Below, in pieces: positions 19,701 through 27,635 of a stretch of 64,000 bases of DNA. The stretch spans positions 2,666,001 through 2,730,000 of the forward strand of contig NZ_BAAAYL010000001.1 of the NCBI RefSeq assembly GCF_039536205.1. Direction: 5' to 3'. A program made the position numbers and the translations under genes. Positions within the stretch are counted from its first letter, which is position 1; every line of letters starts with the position of its first letter. The notes under the pieces are model-generated. The model did no database searches, was not told the DNA's origin, and worked only from the letters and a program-made list of their open reading frames with translations. The stretch comes from Streptomyces sannanensis (GTDB lineage: Bacteria > Actinomycetota > Actinomycetes > Streptomycetales > Streptomycetaceae).

Positions 19701-20324
19701 CCGGGCCAGCATCTCGGTGAGCCGCACCAGTACGGCGGTCTTCCCGACGCCCACCCCGCCGACCAGCAGATAGGGCCTGCGGGTGCCGCGCTCGCGGAGC
19801 CGCTGGGCGATGACCTGGGCGACCTCCTGCCGCCCGACGACCTCGGCGGTGTTCGGCCCGGCGGTGAGGACCAGTTCGTTGGGCTTCTTCCGCGCCTTCG
19901 CGATATAGCGCCGCTTCGTCCAGCTGTACCACAGGAACAGGAAGAACGCGGTGGCGATTCCGGCGGTGAGCACGGGACCGACAAAGCGGATGAGGGTGTC
20001 GAACCCCGCGTTGCCCTTCCGCCATGTCTCGAAGTGGGTCGTCCTGCCCGTGGCCAGGATGTACAGGCCCTCAACGCACCATACGAGCACCAGAACCGTG
20101 ATGAAAAAAACGAAAACCCTCGTGGCGTTGGTGTAGGAGCCCCACCTGTGCCACTTCTTGGGCCGGGTGGCACCGCGGCGCGCCTCCAGCCAGATCGTCA
20201 GCCGGTGCCAGCGGGAAACGAAGGTTTGCCGGGCCCAGGCCCCCGCCCGTCTCAGCCAGAGACTCGCCATCGGGGCGTTGCGTGGCCGCTGCTTTCCCGG
20301 CGGGTGCCGGACGACCTTCGTCAT
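16707..20324 (-). CDS. Membrane-anchored STAND/NACHT-like NTPase
   Basis: A 1205-residue protein. A basic N-terminus is followed by two transmembrane helices (about 70-90 and 112-133). The nucleotide-binding domain has Walker A GGVGVGKT at 189-196, a NACHT-like Walker B VVIADGLEEA at 265-274 and a sensor ASRP at 305-308. About 650 residues of helical sequence follow. The Cys-rich tail (C-x3-C-x4-C, then two further Cys) may bind zinc. Start at MTKVV is backed by GGGAGAAGG upstream. It lies next to a Doc toxin module. STAND ATPases are signalling switches, and several act in phage defence; a role here is inference. No effector domain is recognisable. Confidence 0.8.
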   Translation of the reverse strand: MTKVVRHPPGKQRPRNAPMASLWLRRAGAWARQTFVSRWHRLTIWLEARRGATRPKKWHRWGSYTNATRVFVFFITVLVLVWCVEGLYILATGRTTHFETWRKGNAGFDTLIRFVGPVLTAGIATAFFLFLWYSWTKRRYIAKARKKPNELVLTAGPNTAEVVGRQEVAQVIAQRLRERGTRRPYLLVGGVGVGKTAVLVRLTEMLARLHAVPVPIRLRDAADQSDLNFEQMARKRFSEEAPQGILARSKNERVWQQLLADDKPVVIADGLEEAILDEKFQDDRDNIIRRAIERAYQEKLPLVIASRPHTPLEGSRAAIIDLEPLSEEAALHFVEAHAPETDERRLDWIVETAEVSESPIYLQIARELHDHDMLERDRARLDPKRLDTRSGDRSMLRLWLLETWYHALVEGRLRDDVSLASQERRDTLEVVSALACVGLLQDQLEVGFEDLLGKDVHPSLPRRTGTRVEHLWRAQHRFDRYGKRGNTFSEWDREQIWNMLCDRLSGEESRRLTEGSIGQCQAALARFTADADALQLVEGFEKKVRFPHSIIQAYLGFRMLRHLRERCAGGIVEETLHPPGPSRELLIALVLLSRDRVIELASQGGGIRAEAKKSAKELWRQAPLSGRTLAQRLCDAADRRTDPKAFDLYAAALEIESMEDDPRLLKTVIDNVQANWHSIRGDRRTLDEAKLGLVKQLGTALRAAAEKTDTTPLYWQLFQLGSGEPSYSIRLAAAQEFGNGGDPAFAVIRQRVGIDADPVEEYRTRIDDLKDATRKELNEWSATMHTGSSSRTAPGENDGPNRERKEILERYQEERVSLWRQFVMRAWMIPMLLGSVTDGHRDEARTRLMKWLGHLDPERSGGTPDLPLSLENALAQGFKHAANRRKRHPHTYQGGRVDLIRHAETMLQQTRCWYSQLSLLHALCLWELPDSIARVEQGGDAEVPQGDGSDGVPVPAGAPEPSQGCATAVPTVKRWLSMVGTVHAAALHAAGGGAAPRQRLHPFIAEAGDLIALALETRRPERFIWIDEKGVVDNIGARTSGPQHYRKHNLWIPPSVGWSSLDGRAQRLVADVLVMLNLIERDGRPDEVEDRLGRSNQPGMTLPPCVTRDRAPLHPELTVGTSDPPAPGSTCLPACKFKYCPYPPRGTQPRAEIREPFCRQQQALLPGRVRRCFPRLFQRKTPHWVGMPVRELHDFWEAMARRTRS

Positions 20325-20805
20325 CGTGCCTTCTCCCTCCGAGAGGCCGCTCGGCACGGGGAACGCGTACGAGAGGCGTTCGAGGCTCGTTCGCCTCCGG
20401 GGCGCCCAGGGCTGCGCCGACGGTCGATCGTGCTCGACCGTTCGTCCCTCGCGGCCTCCGCGCTCCCCCGGCTACCTCCCCCGGCTACCTCTGGGGGTGC
20501 CCCCAGGCGGCGAAGGTACCCCCACTCTCTTTCACAGTGCCGATATGCGCCTCCGGGGGTGGAGCCGCGCCCCCTTCGGCTCACCGTCACGGGCGCCGTA
20601 CGGGACACCGAAGAAAGGCGCTCCGTGGGCGGCAACGGCCCCGTATGCGCGGAAAGGTGCTCAGCGGCCTCGATCCGGCGAGCGCCGCGGCTCGGCGGCG
20701 TCCTCGGCCCCGAGGCCGGCGCCGCTCAACGCACTTACTTCCATGTAACCACGCCCGTGGCCGCTCGCAACTCGCCGAGCCTTCCGCGGAAGGCACTGAC
20801 GCGGC
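20325..20805. repeat. Gene-free spacer with dispersed palindromic repeats
   Basis: These 481 bp separate the NTPase start from the end of the oxidoreductase operon. It contains CCCCCGGCTACCT repeats (20463-20490) and the block GTGCCGATATGCGCCT ... CCCTTCGGCTCAC (20536-20583), also found near 7212-7262. No convincing open frame. The NTPase promoter should be near 20330-20400. Confidence 0.55.
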
Positions 20806-23127
20806 CTATGCGTTGGGCGCCGCCACCGCCGACTGGGGGCGGATCGGGAGGCGGTTGACGGGCCGGCCCGTGGCCGCGCGGACCGCGGAGGCGATCGCGG
20901 CCGGGGAGGTCACGACCGGGACCGCGGAGGCGGCCTTCGCGCCGAAGGGGGCCACCACGTCCCGTTCCTCGACGAGTTTGACGATGCGGATGTCGGGGGC
21001 GTCCAGCGACGTGGGGAGGACGTACCCCGTGAGGTCGGGGCGGCGGACCTGGCCGCGGGGGGTGCGGAGGTTCTCGGTGAGGGCCGCGCCGAGACCCTGG
21101 GTGACACCGGCCTCGATGCGGGCGGCGAGCCGGCGCGGGTTGAGGACGCGGCCGACGTCCTGGGCGACGGCCATCTCGACGACCCGGACGGTTCCGAGTT
21201 CGATGTCGACGTCGACGACCGCGCGGATCGCGCAGAAGGCGAGACCGACGAAGGCGTCGCCCTGGCCGGACTCGTCGAGGGGTTCGGTCGGGTGGGGGCG
21301 GCACTGGGCGGTGGCCCACAGCTCCTTGCCGTCCATGACCTCGGCGACCGTCGTGGACAGCACCCCGTCGTACGAGGTGATCTTGCCGTCGGCGATCTGG
21401 AGCAGTTCGGTGGACATGCCGAACGTGTGGGCCAGCGGCTGGAGCAGTTGCGTGCGGACCATCTTCGCGGCCCGCTCGATCGCGCCGCCGGACACCCAGG
21501 TGTGCCGGCCGTGGCCGGCCGGGCCGGCCGGGGGCTGGTCGGTGTCGACGGAGGCGACATGGACCTCGTCGACACCCAGGATCTCCTGGACGATCTGGCG
21601 GGCGAGGGTGGAGAAACCCTGGCCGGTCTCGACGGCGGCGCAGATGACCGTGGCGACGCCGTTGTGGACCTTCACCGTGGCGGTGGAGACCTCGTCGGTG
21701 CCCTCCGCGCCCAGCATGTGGACCATGCCGAGGCCGTAGCCCACGCCACGTCGCACCGCGCCCGGCTCACCCGCGCCCTCGGGGCCGCCGGGGAGCAGCC
21801 AGTCCTCCTCGGGGGTGTCCTTGGGGAGGGGCGGCAGGGGGAAGTCCCGCACCGCGCGGAGGAGTTCCGCGACGGGGGCGGGGCAGGTCACGGTCTGGCC
21901 GATGGGCAGGATGTCACCGGTGGCCAGGACGTTGCGCAGACGCAGTTCGGCCGGGTCGATGCCCAGCTTCGCGGCGAGCTTGTCCATCTGGCCCTCGTAG
22001 GCCGCGCAGACCTGCATCGCGCCTTCGCCCCGGACGTGGCCGGAGGGCGGGTTGTTCGTCCGTACCGCCCAGCCCTCGACGAAGGCGTGCGGGACGACGT
22101 ACGGGCCGCAGGCGAAGGCCACGGCGGCGGCCAGGGATTCGGCCGAGGCGTCGGCGTACGCGCCGGCGTCCATCAGGATCTGGGCCTCCACCTTGACGAG
22201 GCGGCCCTCGCTGTCGGCGTGGTGGCGGTAGCGCAGCAGGGTGGGGTGGCGATGGGCGTGGCCGAGGAAGGACTCCTCGCGGGTCGCGGTGAGCTTCACC
22301 GGGCAGCCGGTCTTCAATGCCAGTAGACCGAGCGGCAGTTGGAAGCCGGCGTCCTCGCGGTCGCCCATCGCGCCCGGTACGCCCGTGACGACGACCTTGA
22401 CGCGTCCCTGCTCCAGGCCGAAGCAGGCGGCGGCCCGGTCACGGTCGGCGTGCGGATCGGTGGAGGCGGTGTAGAGCTCCACCCCGCCGTCCGGGCGGGG
22501 GACGGCGAGTCCGGCCTCTGCGCCGATGGGGGCCGGGTCCTGACGGCCGATGCGGTAGAGACCGTCGACGACGACGTCGCCGGTCGCCTCCGGGTCTCCG
22601 TAGCTGAGCGGGATGTGGCGGATGAGATTGCCGTCGGGGTGCAGCGGCTCGGCGGCGAAGGCCTTCTCGGGGTCCGTGACGGGTTCGAGCACCTCGTACT
22701 CGACGATGACCGCGGCCGCGGCGAGCCGGGCCGTGTCCGGATGGTCCGCGGCCACCGCGGCGATCGGTTCACCGTGGTGGCGGACCACGTCGGAGGCGAA
22801 GACGGGGCGGTCGGCGATCCGGCGGCCGTGCGCGGCGTCGCCCGGTACGTCGGTGTGTGTGATCACGGCCCGTACACCCGGCATGTCGGCCGCGCCGCTC
22901 GTGTCGATCGAGACGATCCGGGCGTGGGGGTGCGGGGAGCGCACGATCGCCGCCCACAGCAGGCCCTCGGCCCACAGGTCGGACGCGTAGGGGAAGATCC
23001 CCTCGGTCTTGGCACGGGCGTCGGCCGACTGGAGCGAGGCTCCGATGCCACGAGCGGGAGGCTCCTGCGGGGGGCCGTCGATCACCGGGAGGGGGATCGT
23101 GGTCGCGGTGAGCGCGTCATTGCTCAC
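20806..23127 (-). CDS. Xanthine-dehydrogenase family molybdopterin-binding subunit (atypical active site)
   Basis: A 773-residue large subunit with the aldehyde-oxidase a/b hammerhead domain (residues about 40-150) and the molybdopterin-binding domain. Canonical motifs are altered: the MRGFG loop reads HVRGEGAMQ. Near the C-terminus, where the catalytic base normally sits in a KGVGEPP motif, the sequence is FGAKAASAVPVV (about 728-739), so the conserved Glu appears absent. GTG start overlapping the iron-sulfur gene by GTGA. It completes a three-subunit hydroxylase, but the missing Glu suggests a changed or lost hydroxylation reaction. Confidence 0.85.
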   Translation of the reverse strand: MSNDALTATTIPLPVIDGPPQEPPARGIGASLQSADARAKTEGIFPYASDLWAEGLLWAAIVRSPHPHARIVSIDTSGAADMPGVRAVITHTDVPGDAAHGRRIADRPVFASDVVRHHGEPIAAVAADHPDTARLAAAAVIVEYEVLEPVTDPEKAFAAEPLHPDGNLIRHIPLSYGDPEATGDVVVDGLYRIGRQDPAPIGAEAGLAVPRPDGGVELYTASTDPHADRDRAAACFGLEQGRVKVVVTGVPGAMGDREDAGFQLPLGLLALKTGCPVKLTATREESFLGHAHRHPTLLRYRHHADSEGRLVKVEAQILMDAGAYADASAESLAAAVAFACGPYVVPHAFVEGWAVRTNNPPSGHVRGEGAMQVCAAYEGQMDKLAAKLGIDPAELRLRNVLATGDILPIGQTVTCPAPVAELLRAVRDFPLPPLPKDTPEEDWLLPGGPEGAGEPGAVRRGVGYGLGMVHMLGAEGTDEVSTATVKVHNGVATVICAAVETGQGFSTLARQIVQEILGVDEVHVASVDTDQPPAGPAGHGRHTWVSGGAIERAAKMVRTQLLQPLAHTFGMSTELLQIADGKITSYDGVLSTTVAEVMDGKELWATAQCRPHPTEPLDESGQGDAFVGLAFCAIRAVVDVDIELGTVRVVEMAVAQDVGRVLNPRRLAARIEAGVTQGLGAALTENLRTPRGQVRRPDLTGYVLPTSLDAPDIRIVKLVEERDVVAPFGAKAASAVPVVTSPAAIASAVRAATGRPVNRLPIRPQSAVAAPNA

Positions 23128-24941
23128 GCCGTGCCTCCGTCGTGCGGGTGCTGCGGGTGGGGAAGGGTGTGCGGAGCCTGGACGCCGCCCTCACCGGGGG
23201 GCGCCTGGTGCGGGATGCGGGGCTCGCCGTCGGCCACCTCGGGGGCGGCGACCGTGCCGGCGGCCTCGCGTTCGGCGACGACCTGGCGTACGGCTTCGAG
23301 GGCGCCCTGGTAGCCGGAGCAGCGGCAGAGGTTACCGCAGAGCGCCTGGCGGGCCTCCAGGTCGGTCGGGGCGTGGTTGCCCTCGAGGAGGTCGTGGATG
23401 GTCATGGCCATACCGGGGATGCAGAAGCCGCACTGGACGGCGCCGCAGTCGGCGAGGGCCCGCTGGACGTCGGACGGTTCGCCGTCGACGGCGAGCCCTT
23501 CGACCGTACGGACCTCACTGCCGGCGGCGGTGGCCGCGGGCACCAGGCAGGAGGCGACGAGCCGGCCGTCGACCTGGACGTTGCAGGCTCCGCATTCGCC
23601 CTGCGAGCAGCCGTCCTTGGCGCCGGCGAGGCCGAGGCGCTCACGCAGGACGTAGAGCAGGGACTCGCCGATCCAGGAGTCGGTCACGGGGCGGTCGGCG
23701 CCGTTGACCCGGAGGACGTAGGAGACGAGGGGGTGTTCCTCGTGAGCGGGGGACGCGTCGGCGTCGGGGAGCGCGTCGGGTGCCTGCTGGGGCTCGGGAG
23801 AGTTCTGGGGCTGGGGGGTCTCGTGGGCTTCGGGGGCGTCGGGCGTCTCGTGCGCCGCGACGGCGGCCGGGCTCTCGGGCTCGGCCTGCGCCTCGGGGGA
23901 CGTGTGCGGCTCGTCTGCGGCGGGCGCGGCGAGGGGCACGGAGGCCTCTGCCGCGGCCTGCGCCTCGGGCACCGTGTGCTGCTCGGGGGCGCCATGGGCC
24001 GCCTGGGCGCCCAGCGCCTCAGGCGCGGCAGGCGACTCCGAAGCCCCTGCCGCCGCCCGGGCGTTGGGGAGGGTGCGCGAACCCGGCGCGGTCCGTGTCG
24101 CCTCGGCGTCAGGGGCCGGGGGCGCATCGTCCGGTTCGTGCCTGTCGTACGCGGCCGCGGCGGGGGGCTCGGAAGCCTCTGCTGCGGCCTGCGCGTCGGG
24201 AGCGGTGTGCGGCCCGGGCACACCCTGCGTCGCGGCGGCACCGGGAGCCGCGTGCGCCTCGGCGCCGGGATGCTGCCCGGTGTGCGCGCCGGGCACGGAC
24301 TCGTACTCCGTCTCGTGAACCGGCGCGGCGGCTGTCTGTGCGGCCCCCGGCTCCGGCGTCGCCCACGGCGCGGGCGCGCCGCCGGGCAACGTGGCCGGAA
24401 GGCCGGCCGTCATGGTCAGGTCCGGCGTCCAGGTCCCCGTCGAGGCCGGCGCCTGCGCACCCCACGAGGAGCCGGATGTCGTGAACTCGCCGTACTCCTC
24501 CGGGAGATCACCGTCCACCGCCGGAACCGTCCAGTCGCCGGTCGCCGGGGCGGCGGCGAAGTCGTCGGCGCCGGCCACGGGGACGGCCGCGTCGACCTCG
24601 GTGAACTCCGGGAACGTCCAGTGGCCCGTGGCCCCCGGGTCTGCCTGCGGCTGCTGTGGCCATGACGCCACGGCCTCCTCGGGGGACGCGGCCGGAGCCG
24701 GCTCCGGCGGCACCTGCCAGCCGCCCGTGTCCGTTGCGGGGGTGAGCGGCACGATCATCGGAGGTACGTAGCCGTGCCCGGGGGCGGCCAACGGGCTCTC
24801 TCCGGGGAACAGGGCCAGGTCGTTGATCAGACCTTCCGGCAGCTGTACGAAGGCGGTGGCGTCCGCGTCGTAGTCACCGCCCTGCGGAGTCGGCTGCCAG
24901 GCGCCGTGCTGCGGCTGCTGCTGGTTCTCGTCCGAGGTCAC
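23124..24941 (-). CDS. 2Fe-2S subunit of the XDH-like enzyme with a 400-residue N-terminal extension
   Basis: A 605-residue protein; GTG start with GGGGAGGG upstream. Residues 403 to the end form a normal two-cluster ferredoxin subunit: plant-type cluster Cys445, Cys450, Cys453, Cys465 (CSQGECGAC) and helical-bundle cluster Cys504, Cys507, Cys539, Cys541 (CGFC, CRC). Such subunits are usually about 160-200 residues long. Here about 400 residues of Pro/Ala/Glu-rich low complexity with acidic Trp motifs (GHWTFPEF, GDWTVPAV, GTWTPDL) precede it. Middle gene of the operon, overlapping both neighbours by 4 bp. Confidence 0.88.
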   Translation of the reverse strand: MTSDENQQQPQHGAWQPTPQGGDYDADATAFVQLPEGLINDLALFPGESPLAAPGHGYVPPMIVPLTPATDTGGWQVPPEPAPAASPEEAVASWPQQPQADPGATGHWTFPEFTEVDAAVPVAGADDFAAAPATGDWTVPAVDGDLPEEYGEFTTSGSSWGAQAPASTGTWTPDLTMTAGLPATLPGGAPAPWATPEPGAAQTAAAPVHETEYESVPGAHTGQHPGAEAHAAPGAAATQGVPGPHTAPDAQAAAEASEPPAAAAYDRHEPDDAPPAPDAEATRTAPGSRTLPNARAAAGASESPAAPEALGAQAAHGAPEQHTVPEAQAAAEASVPLAAPAADEPHTSPEAQAEPESPAAVAAHETPDAPEAHETPQPQNSPEPQQAPDALPDADASPAHEEHPLVSYVLRVNGADRPVTDSWIGESLLYVLRERLGLAGAKDGCSQGECGACNVQVDGRLVASCLVPAATAAGSEVRTVEGLAVDGEPSDVQRALADCGAVQCGFCIPGMAMTIHDLLEGNHAPTDLEARQALCGNLCRCSGYQGALEAVRQVVAEREAAGTVAAPEVADGEPRIPHQAPPGEGGVQAPHTLPHPQHPHDGGTA

Positions 24942-25828
24942 GACAGCGCCCTCCCCAGTGCTCGTCGGGCCAGAGCGGCGACGGTGCGCCGCAGATGCAG
25001 TACGCCGGGCGACGCGGCCGGAGCCTCTCCCCCGTCGGCCGGCGGGGCCGGAACCGGGATGCAGGCCGCGGCGACGTACTCGCCGAAGGCAGTCAGTGCC
25101 TCGGGTGCCAATGCCCGCTCGGCGTCCCAGTCGATCAGCGAGGCGATCCAGCGTTCCGCCTCCAGCGGACGCAGCGGCATCGGTGCGACGGCACCGACCG
25201 CGCAGCGCACGCCGCGCCGCGCCGGGTCGAGGACGACGGCGACCGAGGCCGTGGCACGGCCGGGTCCGGAGCGGCCGGTGGACTTGAGGAAGACCTGCGG
25301 GGCGTGCAGCAGCGGTACGCGTACGAAGCCGACCAGTTCGGCGGGGCGCAGCATGTCCCGGCCCGCCAGCAGGTGGGAGACGGGGAGCTCGCGGACCGTG
25401 CCGCCGGGCCCGTGGATGTCCAGGGTCGCTTCGAGCGCGGCGAGGACGGGCAGCGCGTCGCCGGTGGGGGCGGCGGTGACGATGTTGCCGCCGAGTGTGC
25501 CGGCGTTGCGGATCTGCGGTGGTCCCGCGGCACGCGCGGCCGCGGCCAGCGCGGGGATGAGGGCGGCGAAGTCGGGGCGTCCCATGCGGGCGTGGGTGAG
25601 GCCGGCGCCGAGGAGTGCGTGGCCGTCCTGGTAGTGCCAGCCGCGGATCTCGGCGATCCGGCCGAGGCCGACGAGTCCCGCGGGCCGCAGCAGGCCGGAG
25701 TTGACGGCGGCCATGAGATCGGTGCCGCCCGCGACGGGTACGGCGGCCGGCATGGCGGCGAGTGCCGCCACGGCCTCGTCGAGCGAGCCCGGCAGCGTCA
25801 CGGACTGCGCCGCCTGCGGTGCGTGCAT
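24938..25828 (-). CDS. FAD-binding (CoxM/XdhB-like) subunit of the XDH-like enzyme
   Basis: A 296-residue protein of the molybdopterin-dehydrogenase FAD-binding family. The FAD pyrophosphate loop VPVAGGTDLMAAVN is near residue 30 and the second signature RNAGTLGGNIVTAAPTGD near 110. The CO-dehydrogenase flavoprotein C-terminal domain follows. It is the first gene of the operon (FAD, then 2Fe-2S, then Mo subunit), coupled by GTGA overlaps. Electrons would pass Mo to 2Fe-2S to FAD. Start at MHAPQAAQ. Confidence 0.9.
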   Translation of the reverse strand: MHAPQAAQSVTLPGSLDEAVAALAAMPAAVPVAGGTDLMAAVNSGLLRPAGLVGLGRIAEIRGWHYQDGHALLGAGLTHARMGRPDFAALIPALAAAARAAGPPQIRNAGTLGGNIVTAAPTGDALPVLAALEATLDIHGPGGTVRELPVSHLLAGRDMLRPAELVGFVRVPLLHAPQVFLKSTGRSGPGRATASVAVVLDPARRGVRCAVGAVAPMPLRPLEAERWIASLIDWDAERALAPEALTAFGEYVAAACIPVPAPPADGGEAPAASPGVLHLRRTVAALARRALGRALS

Positions 25829-26058
25829 GGTCAACCCAGCTGCCCCTTCCCGATGCCCCGGCTGTCCCGCCTGTGTTGCCGTACGGTACGTGCTCACAGC
25901 CTGGACGAGGCAACTCTGGCACATCTTGCGAACCGTTCGACGCGAGGGTCCACGAACGGCACTTCCGTGCCGACCCGGCAGACGGTCCGGTTTCGCACTT
26001 CATCGGCACCACACGCGAATTGTCATTCTTCGTCGATTCCCGTGCGACTTGTTCCATC

Positions 26059-26188
26059 GGGTCCCCCCTGCTCATGGGGTCCCCCCTGCTCATGGGGTCC
26101 CCCCTGCTCATGGGGGTCCCCCCTGCTCATGGGGGTCCCCCCTGCTCATGGGGGTCCCCCCTGCTCATGGGGGTCCCCCCTGCTCGAG
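26059..26188. repeat. 18/19-bp tandem array, left arm
   Basis: The motif CTGCTCATGGGGGTCCCCC occurs at about 26068, 26086, 26104, 26123, 26142 and 26161, followed by a variant CTGCTCGAGCG. The period is 18 bp in the first copies and 19 in the later ones (one extra G). Each unit contains a GGGG(G)TCCCC palindrome. Confidence 0.95.
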
Positions 26189-26310
26189 CGAAGCCGAGAG
26201 CTTGGGGGAGAAGCCGAGAGCTCGGGGGAGAAGCCGAGAGCTTGGGGGAGAAGCCGAGAGCTTGGGGGAGAAGCCGAGAGCTCGGGGGAGAAGCCGAGAG
26301 CTCGGGGGAG
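26189..26310. repeat. 20-bp tandem array, right arm
   Basis: The motif GAAGCCGAGAGCTTGGGGGA is repeated six times at a 20-bp period, with T/C variation in CTTGGGG/CTCGGGG. With the left arm it builds on one common Streptomyces hairpin (CCCCC-GCTC / GAGC-GGGGG), each arm of which has been multiplied on its own side. Confidence 0.95.
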
Positions 26311-26475
26311 GGCATCCACGCTCCCAGGCTCCCAGGCTCCCGGGAACCTATGCGGGGTCTTGCGCCCGTCTCACACGTTCGGGGGCGCCCCATCGATCGG
26401 GCGTCCGAGCACACGACGTCCACCAAGTCGGCGGCGGCGCGCCCGCATTCGCCGCCCGAACGCCACACACACGGC

Positions 26476-26517
26476 AACGGCCCCCGTGGGGCGCCGAAGC
26501 GCGCCACGGGGGCCGTT
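26476..26517 (-). terminator. Strong hairpin terminator after the DUF3039 gene
   Basis: AACGGCCCCCGTGG pairs with CCACGGGGGCCGTT around a short inner stem-loop. It lies 27 bp after the DUF3039 stop. No long T-run, as is usual in Streptomyces. Confidence 0.8.
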
Positions 26518-26543
26518 CCGCGGTCAGGGGGGGCCAGGACCGG

Positions 26544-26825
26544 TTACTTGTTGTCCTTGCCGCCCTTGTCCCCGCCGGGACCCATGGAGTCGTAGATCTC
26601 CTTGCAGAGCGGGCAGACCGGGTACTTCTTGGGGTCGCGACCCGGCACCCAGACCTTGCCGCAGAGCGCCACGACGGGGGTCCCGTCGAGCGCACTTGCC
26701 ATGATCTTGTCCTTCTGGACGTAGTGGGCGAAGCGCTCGTGGTCGCCGTCGCCGTGCGACACCTGTGGCGTCGGCTCTACGAGGGTCCCCGTACCTGCCC
26801 CACGCTCGGGCTCAAGAGTGCTCAT
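26544..26825 (-). CDS. DUF3039 family protein
   Basis: A 93-residue protein of an actinobacterial family of unknown function. It has one histidine-rich segment (HGDGDHERFAHYVQKDKIMA) and a CxxC motif (YPVCPLCKEIYD) with an upstream Cys (VALCGKVWVPGRDP), which together suggest a metal-binding knuckle. The gene is a steady neighbour of yqgE and murA in Streptomyces (recall). Start at MSTLEPERG. Confidence 0.85.
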   Translation of the reverse strand: MSTLEPERGAGTGTLVEPTPQVSHGDGDHERFAHYVQKDKIMASALDGTPVVALCGKVWVPGRDPKKYPVCPLCKEIYDSMGPGGDKGGKDNK

Positions 26826-26878
26826 AAACGCCAAGGGTACTGGGCCACACGGCGGAACCGCCGACATCATGCCGGACA

Positions 26879-27439
26879 TCAGTTGAGCGACGGGTCGTCC
26901 GGATACGTCGCCACCATCGCCAGCTCGCTGCGCTGCCGCCGGAGCACGGCCCGCCACAGCCCCTCGGGCCGCGGCGACGACACGTCGCCGGGCTCGGACT
27001 CCACCACGTACCAGGCGCCCTCGGTCAGCTCCTCCTCCAGCTGACCCGGGCCCCAGCCCGAGTACCCGGCGAAGATCCGCAGCGAGCCCAGCGCGGACGC
27101 GAGCAGCTCCGGCGGCGCCTCGAGGTCGACCAGGCCGATCGCCCCGTACACGCGCCGCCAGCCCAGCGGACCCTCGTCGCCGGGGATGACGGCGATACCG
27201 AGCGCCGCGTCGAGCGAGACGGGGCCGCCCTGGAAGACGACGCCGGGCTCACCGGCGAGGGCCGCCCAGGGTTCGAGGATGTCGCCGACACCGACCGGAG
27301 TGGGCCGGTTGAGGACCACGCCGAGTGAGCCCTCCTCGTCGTGGTCGAGGAGGAGCACCACGGCACGGTCGAAGTTCGGATCGGCCAGGGCCGGAGTCGC
27401 GACGAGCAGCCGCCCTGTGAGCGAGGACACCTCGGTCAT
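26879..27439 (-). CDS. YqgE/AlgH family protein
   Basis: A 186-residue UPF0301 protein. It has the opening SLTGRLLVATPALADPNFDR, the VVLLLDHDEEGSLGVVLNRP core and the IFAGYSGWGPGQLEEEL motif, all typical of AlgH/YqgE. The molecular function is unknown; family members have been connected to transcription or secretion phenotypes. Start at MTEVSS follows the family norm; an ATG three codons upstream (27448) has a better-spaced GGGA and may be used instead. Confidence 0.9.
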   Translation of the reverse strand: MTEVSSLTGRLLVATPALADPNFDRAVVLLLDHDEEGSLGVVLNRPTPVGVGDILEPWAALAGEPGVVFQGGPVSLDAALGIAVIPGDEGPLGWRRVYGAIGLVDLEAPPELLASALGSLRIFAGYSGWGPGQLEEELTEGAWYVVESEPGDVSSPRPEGLWRAVLRRQRSELAMVATYPDDPSLN

Positions 27440-27635
27440 GCCAGACATGATCCCGCATCTTGGACCGAAGCGGGGAGCGGACAGCATTCGTAACCCTCCG
27501 CACAGCGCCATTGAGCGGAACGTGTTGTGGCGAATTCATGACATGGAAGGTGCCACTTCGGCCTTACGGGGCATGGGTGAACGGCGATTACAGTTTCACC
27601 TGGCCCCTGCCCGACCACTCCGGAACGCGAGATTC

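Larger units (their letters stand above)
25829..26543. other. Gene-free region carrying two facing tandem-repeat arrays
   Basis: This 715-bp gap holds the promoter side of the XDH-like operon (25829-26050), two repeat arrays (26059-26310) and the downstream side of the DUF3039 gene with its terminator. Minus-strand frames through the arrays (MSRGDP repeated) are repeat artefacts, not genes. Confidence 0.7.

Noticed and set aside
16746..20858. 1370-codon plus-strand frame opposite the STAND NTPase
   Set aside because: It is composed of Gly/Val/Arg-rich shadow sequence with no domain. The minus strand carries Walker motifs, helices and a ribosome-binding site.
26041..26310. Possible CRISPR array, because of short regular repeats
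   Set aside because: The units are contiguous with no spacers of independent sequence and no cas genes are nearby. They are simple tandem expansions of a hairpin.
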